A stretch of 64,000 bases of DNA. Origin: JBNKZU01 sp050301795 (GTDB taxonomy: Bacteria; Pseudomonadota; Gammaproteobacteria; Thiohalomonadales; Thiohalomonadaceae). Shown one piece after another: positions 1 through 7,292 of this stretch; positions within the stretch are counted from its first letter, which is position 1, and each line of letters begins with the position of its first letter. The notes under the pieces were generated by a model. It was not told the DNA's origin and ran no database searches. It saw only the letters and a program-made list of their open reading frames with translations. The stretch lies in NCBI GenBank assembly GCA_050301795.1, contig JBNKZU010000014.1:132538-196537 (forward strand). Reading direction: 5' to 3'. The position numbers were made by a program, and so were the translations under genes.

Positions 1-79
1 TGTTTTGCTGCTCTTCTGTGCATGCGGTTAGTACGATTAATGACAGGGCTACAAACAACACTTTAAATTTGGTGATCAT
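1..79 (-). CDS. Lipoprotein, N-terminal fragment cut by the window edge
   Basis: Only the first 26 codons are visible. They begin at an ATG (77-79 read in reverse), 13 bases after the hslO stop codon. The peptide starts MITKFKVLFV, continues with a hydrophobic core and reaches the lipobox L-T-A-C, followed by acidic and Gln residues. This is a typical type II signal peptide, so the mature protein should be lipid-anchored at Cys20. A purine-rich stretch (AGAGAG) just upstream can serve as ribosome binding site. The close spacing suggests cotranscription with hslO. Nothing is visible of the mature domain, so no function can be given. Confidence 0.7.
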   Translation of the reverse strand, partial: MITKFKVLFVALSLIVLTACTEEQQN

Positions 80-92
80 TTTAGATTCTCTC

Positions 93-953
93 TTATTGAG
101 GTTTTGTTGTTACAGTTGGTTGCGGTGTAGAGGTAAAAAGGGCGGCAGCATCTACCGCATCAAAAACATAGAGGTTATTACAGTATTCACATTTCACCTG
201 AATATCCCCCTCCTGTTTTACCAGATCATCAACTTCGTCTTGCCCCAAACCTCTCAATGTATTGGCAACCCGTTCACGGGAACATCCACATTCAAACCGA
301 ATATCCTGCTTCTCAAACATACGCAGGTCGTCCTCATGAAACAGCCGACGAATAACAGTCTCTGAGTTAACCTCAAGCAGTTCCTCCCGCTTCATGGTGT
401 TTGTGAGGTATTGTACCCGATCCCAATCGTCATCCTCTTCCTGTTCTGGCAGGCGTTGGATTAACAGTCCGGCACATCGTTCTCCATTTGCGCCAAGCAC
501 AAGTCGGGTTGGTAACTGCTCTGACTGCTTTAGGTAGTGTTCCAATGCTTCTGCAATGGTCAGACCAACAATCGGAACAATGCCCTGGTATCGCTCACCA
601 CTTCGCGGTTCGACAGAGATCACGATCTGCCCCTCGCCGATCTGCTTTTGAATATCATACATCGGAACAACTCCCTTCCAACGCGCAACACCTCTTATGG
701 AGTGATCGCTGGTGGCCTCAGCCACAATAATATTCACTGGGCCTTCACCCGTAATTTGCATTGTGATCTTGCCATCAAACTTCAGTGTTTCGATTAGCAG
801 TGTTGTAGCCGCTAACATCTCTCCGAGGAGATTTCTCAGGGCATCAGGATAGTCATGATTCGAGAGAATCTCGCGCCAACTATCATCAAGGGTGACTATC
901 TCGCCCCGAATGTTTGACTCTTCAAACAGAAAGCGTTGGATCTGATCGCGCAT
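93..953 (-). CDS. hslO: Hsp33 redox-regulated holdase chaperone
   Basis: 286 residues, the normal length for Hsp33, a cytoplasmic chaperone that is activated by oxidation and holds unfolding proteins during oxidative stress. The N-terminal two thirds match the Hsp33 core (GPVNIIVAEATSDHSIRGVA, near residues 71-90). The C-terminal zinc redox switch is complete: Cys222-Gly-Cys224 and Cys255-x-x-Cys258 in the order CxC then CxxC. Zinc is held in the reduced form and lost when the cysteines form disulfides. An Asp/Glu run at 170-178 marks the linker region. It is the first gene of a small minus-strand unit with the lipoprotein. A compact inverted-repeat element lies upstream between it and gatB. 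Confidence 0.95.
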   Translation of the reverse strand: MRDQIQRFLFEESNIRGEIVTLDDSWREILSNHDYPDALRNLLGEMLAATTLLIETLKFDGKITMQITGEGPVNIIVAEATSDHSIRGVARWKGVVPMYDIQKQIGEGQIVISVEPRSGERYQGIVPIVGLTIAEALEHYLKQSEQLPTRLVLGANGERCAGLLIQRLPEQEEDDDWDRVQYLTNTMKREELLEVNSETVIRRLFHEDDLRMFEKQDIRFECGCSRERVANTLRGLGQDEVDDLVKQEGDIQVKCEYCNNLYVFDAVDAAALFTSTPQPTVTTKPQ

Positions 954-969
954 CTATATAAACCTTGGT

Positions 970-1014
970 GTGTTTAGATTTTGATTCAGACGTTATGAAA
1001 CAAAAGATGAATAC
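970..1014. repeat. Compact inverted-repeat element (short copy)
   Basis: This short gap between hslO and gatB contains a 14-base block (970-983, GTGTTTAGATTTTG) and a 24-base block (991-1014, beginning CGTTATGAAACAAAAG). Both recur exactly at 3958-3971 and 4241-4264, where about 270 bases separate them. The two blocks are imperfect inverted repeats of each other (TTTTGATTCA against TATGAAACAAAA), so this copy can fold as one hairpin. It looks like a short or internally deleted form of the longer element between gatA and gatC. It could also act as a weak terminator for gatB. Confidence 0.6.
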
Positions 1015-1017
1015 ACA

Positions 1018-2466
1018 TTAACCTTCCAGTTTCTCTTTAAGGATCTTATTCACCTGTCCTGGATTCGCTTTTCCCTGGGTAGCTTTCATCACCTGCCCAA
1101 CAAAGAAGCCGATCATCTTGCCCCGTTTCTCGACTTCAGCATTGCGATAGTTATCAACCTGTTGTTGGTTATTGGCGATAATCTCATCAATAATGCCTTC
1201 AATCGCACTACTATCGGTGATCTGTTTCAGGCCTTTTGCCTCAATAATCGCATCGGCATCACCCTCGCCATTCCACATCGCTTCAAAGACCTGTTTTGCG
1301 ATCTTTCCTGAAATAGTGTTATCGGCAATTCGTTTTAACATGCTTGCCAATTGCTCGGCTGAAACCGGACTTTGACTGATGGTGTAGTTCTCACGATTAA
1401 GTGCCGCTGAAAGCTCACCGATAACCCAGTTTGCACAGATCTTGGCGTCGCAACCCGAGATTGAGACCGCATTTTCAAAGTAGTCTGCCATTTCACGTGA
1501 TGAGGTCACTATTCCGGCATCATACTCAGTCAGTCCAAGCTCAGTCACAAAACGTGCCCGCTTGGCATCGGGTAGTTCCGGCAGGGTTTGACGAATTGAT
1601 TCAATAAAATCGTCATCGATCTCAACAGGTAGCAGATCCGGATCGGGGAAGTAGCGGTAATCGTTAGCCTCTTCCTTGCTACGCATTGAGCGGGTTTCGT
1701 CTTTATCTGAATCATAAAGCCGGGTCTCCTGCACAACCGTACCCCCGGATTCAATTAGTGCAATCTGGCGTTCAACCTCATACTCAACCGCCTTCTCTAT
1801 AAAGCGGAAAGAGTTGAGATTTTTAATCTCGGCACGGGTTCCCAGCTCCGCCTGTCCAGCAGGACGAACAGAGACGTTGGCATCGCAGCGGAATGATCCC
1901 TCCTGAAGATTGCCATCACAGATATCGAGATATTGCACCAGTGAATGAATCTTTCGCATATAGGCGGCTGCCTCTTTTGCCGAGCGCAGATCTGGCTCGG
2001 AAACGATCTCCAAAAGCGGTGTTCCGGCTCTATTGAGGTCGATACCAGTCATGCCATGAAAATCTTCATGCAACGATTTACCCGCATCCTCTTCAAGATG
2101 GGCACGGGTAATGCCAATGGTTTTGGTTGTACCATCTTCAAGGTCAATATCGATTTGACCGATACCGACGATCGGCAACTCAAACTGACTGATCTGATAC
2201 CCCTTAGGGAGATCGGGATAGAAGTAGTTTTTACGCGCAAATACCGAGCGCTTGCCGATTTCAGCATCAATCGCCAGGCCAAACTTCACTGCTTTTTTAA
2301 CGGCATCACCATTTAAAACAGGCAATACACCGGGCAGTCCCAGATCTACAGCACACGCCTGGGTGTTTGGCTCTGCGCCATAAGCGGTCGCCGCACCTGA
2401 AAAGATCTTACTTTTGGTTGAGAGCTGGACATGAATCTCACAACCGATGACAACTTCCCACTCCAT
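1018..2466 (-). CDS. gatB: Asp-tRNA(Asn)/Glu-tRNA(Gln) amidotransferase subunit B
   Basis: 482 residues, full length for GatB, the kinase/tRNA-binding subunit of GatCAB. The complex phosphorylates the carboxyl group of mischarged Glu-tRNA(Gln) or Asp-tRNA(Asn) and amidates it. The family start (WEVVIGCEIHVQL) is at residues 3-15, NDYRYFPDPDLLP lies in the central catalytic cradle, and the YqeY-like tRNA-binding tail ends in GKANPGQVNKILKEKLEG. The ATG shares its A with the gatA stop (TAATG), which implies translational coupling. The gene order is gatC-gatA-gatB on the minus strand. The organism therefore probably makes Asn-tRNA and/or Gln-tRNA indirectly. Confidence 0.97.
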   Translation of the reverse strand: MEWEVVIGCEIHVQLSTKSKIFSGAATAYGAEPNTQACAVDLGLPGVLPVLNGDAVKKAVKFGLAIDAEIGKRSVFARKNYFYPDLPKGYQISQFELPIVGIGQIDIDLEDGTTKTIGITRAHLEEDAGKSLHEDFHGMTGIDLNRAGTPLLEIVSEPDLRSAKEAAAYMRKIHSLVQYLDICDGNLQEGSFRCDANVSVRPAGQAELGTRAEIKNLNSFRFIEKAVEYEVERQIALIESGGTVVQETRLYDSDKDETRSMRSKEEANDYRYFPDPDLLPVEIDDDFIESIRQTLPELPDAKRARFVTELGLTEYDAGIVTSSREMADYFENAVSISGCDAKICANWVIGELSAALNRENYTISQSPVSAEQLASMLKRIADNTISGKIAKQVFEAMWNGEGDADAIIEAKGLKQITDSSAIEGIIDEIIANNQQQVDNYRNAEVEKRGKMIGFFVGQVMKATQGKANPGQVNKILKEKLEG

Positions 2467-3920
2467 TACGCAACCTCCTCTGGTGTCAGGTTATGCCAAT
2501 CGGTTATCGTTTGATATTGATGTGCGACATTAAGCAATCTGGCCTCATCAAAGTAGTTACCGATAATCTGTAAACCCACAGGAAGACCATTTACCATGCC
2601 CGCAGGAACCGACATTCCTGGAAGTCCTGCCAGATTCACTGCGATGGTATAGATATCTGAGAGATACATCGTGACGGGATCATCCTTCTTTTCACCAATG
2701 TTAAATGCAGTGGTTGGAGCGGTTGGTCCCATGATCACATCGACATCTTTAAATGCAGTTGTAAAATCGTCGCTAATCAGGTGTCTGATCTGTTGTGCCT
2801 TGAGATAGTAGGCGTCGTAATAACCGGCCGAAAGTGCATAGGTACCGATCATAATGCGTCGCTTAACCTCGGCGCCAAAACCCTCACCACGGGAGCGTTT
2901 GTAGAGATCCTCCAAATCCTTTGGATCTTCACAGCGATGTCCGAAACGGACGCCATCCATACGTGACAGGTTAGAAGAACACTCCGCTGGGGCAACCACA
3001 TAATAGGTCGGTACAGCCAGATGTGTATTGGGCAGAGAGATCTCAACAATCTCAGCTCCAAGCCTCTTATAGGCCTCAATTGCGGTCTCAATAACAGTGG
3101 CCACCTCCGGATCCAGCCCCTCACCAAAATACTCTTTGGGCAGGCCAATCCTCAGTCCCTTTAGATCGCGATTGAGTCCGATGGTGTAGTTATCCACATC
3201 CCTTTCAGCACTGGTTGAGTCACGACGGTCAAAACCTGCCATGGTTCCCAACATTAATGCACAATCCTCAGCAGTACGAGCCATGGGTCCGGCCTGATCC
3301 AGTGATGAGGCGAAGGCGATCATGCCGTAACGTGAAACACGTCCATAGGTCGGCTTAAGACCGGTCACGCCACAGAGTGAGGCGGGTTGGCGAATCGAAC
3401 CACCAGTATCGGTTCCGGTCGAGGCTGCTGCAATGCGTGCCGCGACTGCTGCCGCTGAACCACCTGAGGATCCGCCAGGCACCGCTTTATGATTCCACGG
3501 GTTTTTTGCCGGACCGTAAAAGCTGGTCTCATTTGAAGAGCCCATCGCAAACTCATCCATATTGGTTTTGCCGAGCATTACCGCGCCTGCATCCTTGAAA
3601 TTGGCAATCACGGTTGCATCATAAGGCGCAATAAACGGATCGAGCATCTTTGAACCACAGGAGGTACGAACGCCTTCGGTGCAAAAGATATCCTTATGTG
3701 CGAGCGGTATCCCGGTAAGTGCTGTGGCATTACCTCCGGCAATCCGCGCATCAGCTTCAGCAGCCTGCGCCAGTGCCAGCTCTTCGGTCACTGTAATAAA
3801 GCTGTTGAGTTGTGGATCGAATCGCTTGATACGATCCAGATAGTGTTGAGTCAGTTCAACACTGGAAAACTCCCCCTTACGGAGAGCATCTGATTGTTGT
3901 GCAATAGTTAGATTATGCAT
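2466..3920 (-). CDS. gatA: Asp-tRNA(Asn)/Glu-tRNA(Gln) amidotransferase subunit A
   Basis: 484 residues, the glutaminase subunit of GatCAB, which releases ammonia from glutamine and channels it to GatB. The amidase-signature catalytic triad is present: Lys76 in LAHKDIF, Ser151 in PGGSSGGSAAAVAA, and the nucleophile Ser175 in GTDTGGSIRQPAS. The length and C-terminal end (NLTPEEVA) are normal. The gene overlaps gatB by one base. It is separated from gatC by about 350 bases holding a hairpin-rich repeat, which is unusual because gatC and gatA are normally adjacent. Confidence 0.97.
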   Translation of the reverse strand: MHNLTIAQQSDALRKGEFSSVELTQHYLDRIKRFDPQLNSFITVTEELALAQAAEADARIAGGNATALTGIPLAHKDIFCTEGVRTSCGSKMLDPFIAPYDATVIANFKDAGAVMLGKTNMDEFAMGSSNETSFYGPAKNPWNHKAVPGGSSGGSAAAVAARIAAASTGTDTGGSIRQPASLCGVTGLKPTYGRVSRYGMIAFASSLDQAGPMARTAEDCALMLGTMAGFDRRDSTSAERDVDNYTIGLNRDLKGLRIGLPKEYFGEGLDPEVATVIETAIEAYKRLGAEIVEISLPNTHLAVPTYYVVAPAECSSNLSRMDGVRFGHRCEDPKDLEDLYKRSRGEGFGAEVKRRIMIGTYALSAGYYDAYYLKAQQIRHLISDDFTTAFKDVDVIMGPTAPTTAFNIGEKKDDPVTMYLSDIYTIAVNLAGLPGMSVPAGMVNGLPVGLQIIGNYFDEARLLNVAHQYQTITDWHNLTPEEVA

Positions 3921-3957
3921 CCGGTTAAAACTCTTAATTTATTTTTCAATATCGAAC

Positions 3958-4264
3958 GTGTTTAGATTTTGTTTCATACTCGGCAACTGCTCCCTGCGTT
4001 GCTTTCGACTTTGTCTCCTCGATAATTGCTCCTGCATTATTCTACCTGCGGGCTTCCTGCCCTTGTGAGTCGTTCTACCTCGGACTCCTGTCCTTGTACC
4101 TTCTGCATTCAACCACCAAGGATGGTGGAAGTGCAGAGAATTGTCAGGAACAATTCCTGCCATGCAGTCGAAGGCATTTGTGCACGGAGAATATGAGCAT
4201 TTAGCTAATAAGTGATTATTCGAGTACACAAAAAAAACACCGTTATGAAACAAAAGATGAATAC
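3958..4264. repeat. MITE-like hairpin-rich intergenic element between gatC and gatA
   Basis: The 351-base gap 3921-4271 holds no credible gene. It carries a roughly 300-base element bounded by perfect 12-base terminal inverted repeats, TTTTGTTTCATA at 3967-3978 and TATGAAACAAAA at 4244-4255. The flanking blocks match the compact copy at 970-1014. Inside are several short hairpins: GGACTCCTGTCC at 4082-4093, GGGCTTCCTGCCC at 4050-4062, CCACCA/TGGTGG at 4113-4128, and an AATTGT/ACAATT stem at 4133-4160. A 104-codon minus-strand open frame crosses it, but its low-complexity Arg/Gly/Gln-rich product looks like translated repeat DNA. No transposase is present, so any mobility would need help in trans. 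Confidence 0.6.
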
Positions 4265-4271
4265 GCTCCTA

Positions 4272-4559
4272 TCATTCAATGACCTTTGGTACGAGGAATA
4301 GACCCTTGTCCACCGCCGGAGCATGTGCTTGTAGGTGTTCACGCAGGTTTTCCTCTGTGACCTCATCCGCACGCAGTCTTTGCGCCATATGTAAAGGATG
4401 TGCCATTGGTGTAACACCAGTGGTATCTACACTGCCGAGTTGCTCAACAAGGCCAAGGATATCTGACAGATTCTCGGTATATTCAGGAATATCCGATTCG
4501 CTTACTTCAAGCCTTGCCAGATGGGCAATATTTTCAACATCGCTCTTATTCAGGGCCAT
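4272..4559 (-). CDS. gatC: Asp-tRNA(Asn)/Glu-tRNA(Gln) amidotransferase subunit C
   Basis: 95 residues, full length for GatC, the small subunit that wraps around GatA and stabilises the GatA-GatB complex. Family signatures are visible: DVENIAHLARLEVSESD near the N-terminus, the central LGLVEQLGSVDTTGVTPMAHP, and a C-terminal LFLVPKVIE. The start ATG follows a GGAGTA ribosome binding site on the minus strand. It is the first gene of gatCAB and is divergent from mreB. The repeat element immediately downstream separates it from gatA. Confidence 0.96.
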   Translation of the reverse strand: MALNKSDVENIAHLARLEVSESDIPEYTENLSDILGLVEQLGSVDTTGVTPMAHPLHMAQRLRADEVTEENLREHLQAHAPAVDKGLFLVPKVIE

Positions 4560-4876
4560 GGTTTACTCCAATAATGATTAATGACTTGTGTTAAAAGTCT
4601 CTATTAAGCCACCTCAAATCCGAGAGGTTTACGAAAGAGATGAAACTTACCACAAGCGGAAGTTGACATAAATAAAACGTACTCTCTAAGTGCGCTTTTC
4701 GGTTAATCAATGATGCGATAATTGCCTGTTATTCCTGAAATCGTCACCATCACCCGATAAATGGCGCTTATTCTCATTTTTTTTTCCGCTTTCGTGGCAC
4801 ATTACTTGCTCAACGATGGTAGAGGTTGCTACATTACGCCACATCACAAACTTACATATACAAAAGTGAATAAAAG
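4560..4876. promoter_or_regulatory. Divergent gatC / mreB intergenic region
   Basis: This 317-base region separates divergent gatC and mreB and holds no convincing gene. For mreB, a possible promoter is TTGCTC at 4806-4811 with TACATT 18 bases later. A TTGACA hexamer at 4663-4668 has only a poor -10 partner. For gatC, TTGAGG with TTTAAC about 16 bases downstream on the minus strand is a weak candidate. A run of nine T at about 4777 stands out. These promoter assignments come from motif inspection only. Confidence 0.35.
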
Positions 4877-5935
4877 ATGCTACTAGGACATTTTCGGGGT
4901 TTCTTCTCATACGACATTTCTATTGATCTGGGAACAGCAAACACGCTGGTCTATGTCAGAGGTGAAGGCATTGTTCTAAATGAGCCTTCCGTGGTCGCTA
5001 TTCGCCATGATGGTAATAACAATAACAACTCAAAGCGCATCGCAGCAGTCGGTACGGATGCCAAGATGATGCTCGGTAGAACACCTGGCAATATTACTGC
5101 GATCCGTCCAATGAAGGATGGTGTTATTGCTGATTTCACAATCACTGAGAAGATGTTGCAGCACTTTATCCGTAAGGTGCATGAAAACAAGTTCCGTTTC
5201 TTCTCTCCAAGCCCTCGTGTTCTGATCTGCGTCCCGTGTGGCGCTACACAGGTTGAACGCCGCGCCATTAAAGAGTCAGCCGCCGGTGCCGGTGCCCGTG
5301 AGGTCTACCTTATTGAAGAGCCGATGGCAGCAGCCATTGGAGCCGGGATGCCGATTAGCGAAGCAAGTGGTTCAATGGTGCTCGATATTGGTGGTGGTAC
5401 TACCGAGATTGCAGTGCTCTCTTTAAATGGTATTGTCTATTCGAACTCGGTTCGTATTGGTGGTGACCGCTTTGATGAAGCGATTGTCAGTTATGTTCGT
5501 CGTAACTACGGCACACTCATCGGTGAAGCCACTGCTGAGCGCATTAAGCATGAAATCGGTTCCGCCTATCCAAGCACAGAGGTACGCGAGATTGAGGTAC
5601 GAGGTCGTAATCTTGCCGAAGGTATTCCAAGAAGCTTTACCCTCAATAGTAATGAAATCCTGGAAGCACTTCAGGAACCATTAGCCGGTATCGTCGGTGC
5701 GGTAAAGACTGCGCTGGAGCAGACTCCGCCAGAACTCGGCGCTGATATTGCTGAACGCGGCATGGTGCTCACTGGTGGTGGTGCGCTATTACGCGATCTG
5801 GATCGTCTATTGGTTGAAGAGACCGGGTTACCGGTAATTATCGCAGAAGACCCGCTGACTTGTGTTGCACGAGGTGGTGGTCGTGCTCTTGAACTCATGG
5901 ATGAACATGGCGGTGACCTATTCTCTGTCGAATAA
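4877..5935 (+). CDS. mreB: Rod shape-determining actin homologue MreB
   Basis: 352 residues, close to the usual 345-350. MreB forms membrane-associated filaments that organise elongation-phase peptidoglycan synthesis. The N-terminus GFFSYDISIDLGTANTLVYV carries the actin-family phosphate-1 loop and a short amphipathic membrane-binding start. The GGGTTEIAVLS phosphate-2 motif and the adenosine motif MVLTGGGALLRDLDRLL are intact. It is the first gene of the mreBCD-mrdA-rodA elongasome cluster. The chosen ATG gives the expected MLLGHFRGFFS start. Confidence 0.97.
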   Translation: MLLGHFRGFFSYDISIDLGTANTLVYVRGEGIVLNEPSVVAIRHDGNNNNNSKRIAAVGTDAKMMLGRTPGNITAIRPMKDGVIADFTITEKMLQHFIRKVHENKFRFFSPSPRVLICVPCGATQVERRAIKESAAGAGAREVYLIEEPMAAAIGAGMPISEASGSMVLDIGGGTTEIAVLSLNGIVYSNSVRIGGDRFDEAIVSYVRRNYGTLIGEATAERIKHEIGSAYPSTEVREIEVRGRNLAEGIPRSFTLNSNEILEALQEPLAGIVGAVKTALEQTPPELGADIAERGMVLTGGGALLRDLDRLLVEETGLPVIIAEDPLTCVARGGGRALELMDEHGGDLFSVE

Positions 5936-5967
5936 GCACGTAACCAGCTTCTCAACGGAGATTTGCA

Positions 5968-6807
5968 ATAAAACACAGTTTTTTCGTACAACGCTCTTCC
6001 ATCAACGTACGGATCACCATATTGGTGTTGTTATCCGTACTGTTGATGACGGTCGATCATCGGCAACGACATCTTGAGTTTATCCGCTCATCAATCTCTC
6101 TGGTCATCTCTCCACTTCAATACCTTGTTAACGTTCCATTTGTGACGGCAAACTGGATGAATGAAACCATCCGTTTCAGAAACCAGCTTATTGATGAGAA
6201 TCGTCAACTACGCGAAAAACAGACCCTTCTTGAGGTGCAATTACTTAAGCTTGAGTCGCTTGAGGTTGAGAATGAACGATTGAGGAAGATGCTGCTCTCC
6301 TCTAAACGAACATGGGAACGGGTATTGATCGCCGAATTGATCGCTATCGATATCGACCCGTTTAAACGCCTGATCCAACTCAATAAAGGCAGCCAGGATG
6401 GTGTTACGATTGGTCTGCCGATCCTTAGTGCTCGCGGTATTATGGGGCAGATTATTCACACCTCGCCTTATACCAGTACTGCGATGCTGATCATCGATGC
6501 CAGTCACGGCATACCGGTAAAGGTGAACCGAAACGGACTGCGCGCCATTGCATTAGGAACGGGCGAAGCAACGCGGATGGAGCTTCCCCATATCCCGAAT
6601 AGTGCCGATATTAAGGTCGGTGATCTGCTGGTAACCTCTGGGCTGGGACTTCGTTTCCCAAGCGGATATCCAGTGGCGCGTGTTTCAGAGGTGGTTCGTA
6701 ATCCGGCTGAACAGTATTCACGGGTCATTGTCGAACCTACGGCACAACTTGAGCAGACTCATGAAGTATTAGTGGTTTGGCCTGAAAAGCGTGAGGCAAA
6801 ACCATGA
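5968..6807 (+). CDS. mreC: Rod shape-determining protein MreC, apparent AUA start
   Basis: MreC is an inner-membrane periplasmic scaffold that links MreB to PBP2 and RodA. Visible are one N-terminal membrane segment (ITILVLLSVLLMTVD), a coiled coil (RFRNQLIDENRQLREKQ) and the C-terminal beta domains ending HEVLVVWPEKREAKP. The best ATG/GTG/TTG start in frame is TTG 6022, but it has no ribosome binding site and cuts off half the membrane segment. The open frame continues back to a stop at 5941. It encodes KHSFFVQRSSINVRI, which aligns with the normal MreC start (MKPIFSRGPSLQIRL in Escherichia coli). The codon in the Met position is ATA at 5968, seven bases after GGAG. The start at 5968 is therefore an inference, and 6022 is the conservative alternative. 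Confidence 0.85.
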   Translation: MKHSFFVQRSSINVRITILVLLSVLLMTVDHRQRHLEFIRSSISLVISPLQYLVNVPFVTANWMNETIRFRNQLIDENRQLREKQTLLEVQLLKLESLEVENERLRKMLLSSKRTWERVLIAELIAIDIDPFKRLIQLNKGSQDGVTIGLPILSARGIMGQIIHTSPYTSTAMLIIDASHGIPVKVNRNGLRAIALGTGEATRMELPHIPNSADIKVGDLLVTSGLGLRFPSGYPVARVSEVVRNPAEQYSRVIVEPTAQLEQTHEVLVVWPEKREAKP

Positions 6808-7292
6808 ATCAAGAGCATCGCCACAGCTATTGGGTCATCACCACTTCATTCATCGCTGCAATAATGCTAACCATGGTGCCACTACCCGAGTGGGCTGAGT
6901 TTGCCCGTCCTGAATGGGTTTCGCTCTTTCTAATTTACTGGTGTCTGGCGCTACCTGATCGCGTCGGACTCTACACAGCGTGGATTCTTGGTATTGTCCT
7001 TGATGTTATTCACGGTGCAGTATTGGGTCAATATGCCATCTCACTGGCATTAGTCGCCTACTTTACACTGCTGTTCTATCGCCGGATCAGAATCTATGGG
7101 ATATGGCAACAGGCGTTTGTTGTGATGATGCTGATGCTGTTTCAACTTCTGTTTGTTGTCTGGATCCGTGGAATACTCGGTCAACCTCCAGGCAGTTATA
7201 CCTACTGGGTACCCGCTTTGACCACGATGCTTTTATGGCCGTGGACCTATTTAGTTCTACGCGATCTCAGACGACACTTCAGGGTTAGCTAA
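6804..7292 (+). CDS. mreD: Rod shape-determining protein MreD
   Basis: 162 residues, the normal size for this small integral inner-membrane protein, which accompanies MreC and is needed for rod shape. It has about five hydrophobic segments, and the family-typical PEWVSLFLIYWCLALPDRVG near the N-terminus is followed by AWILGIVLDVIHGAVLGQ. The start overlaps the mreC stop by four bases (ATGA), and the stop overlaps the mrdA start (TAATG). The whole block is therefore translationally coupled. Confidence 0.95.
   Translation: MNQEHRHSYWVITTSFIAAIMLTMVPLPEWAEFARPEWVSLFLIYWCLALPDRVGLYTAWILGIVLDVIHGAVLGQYAISLALVAYFTLLFYRRIRIYGIWQQAFVVMMLMLFQLLFVVWIRGILGQPPGSYTYWVPALTTMLLWPWTYLVLRDLRRHFRVS

Noticed and set aside
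18..365. 115-codon plus-strand frame
   Set aside because: It lies antisense to hslO and the lipoprotein start, shows no domain or coding bias, and hslO is certain.
3939..4253. 104-codon minus-strand frame between gatA and gatC
   Set aside because: It translates the hairpin-rich repeat. The product is low-complexity Arg/Gly/Gln without fold signals, and the DNA is better explained as a repeat element.
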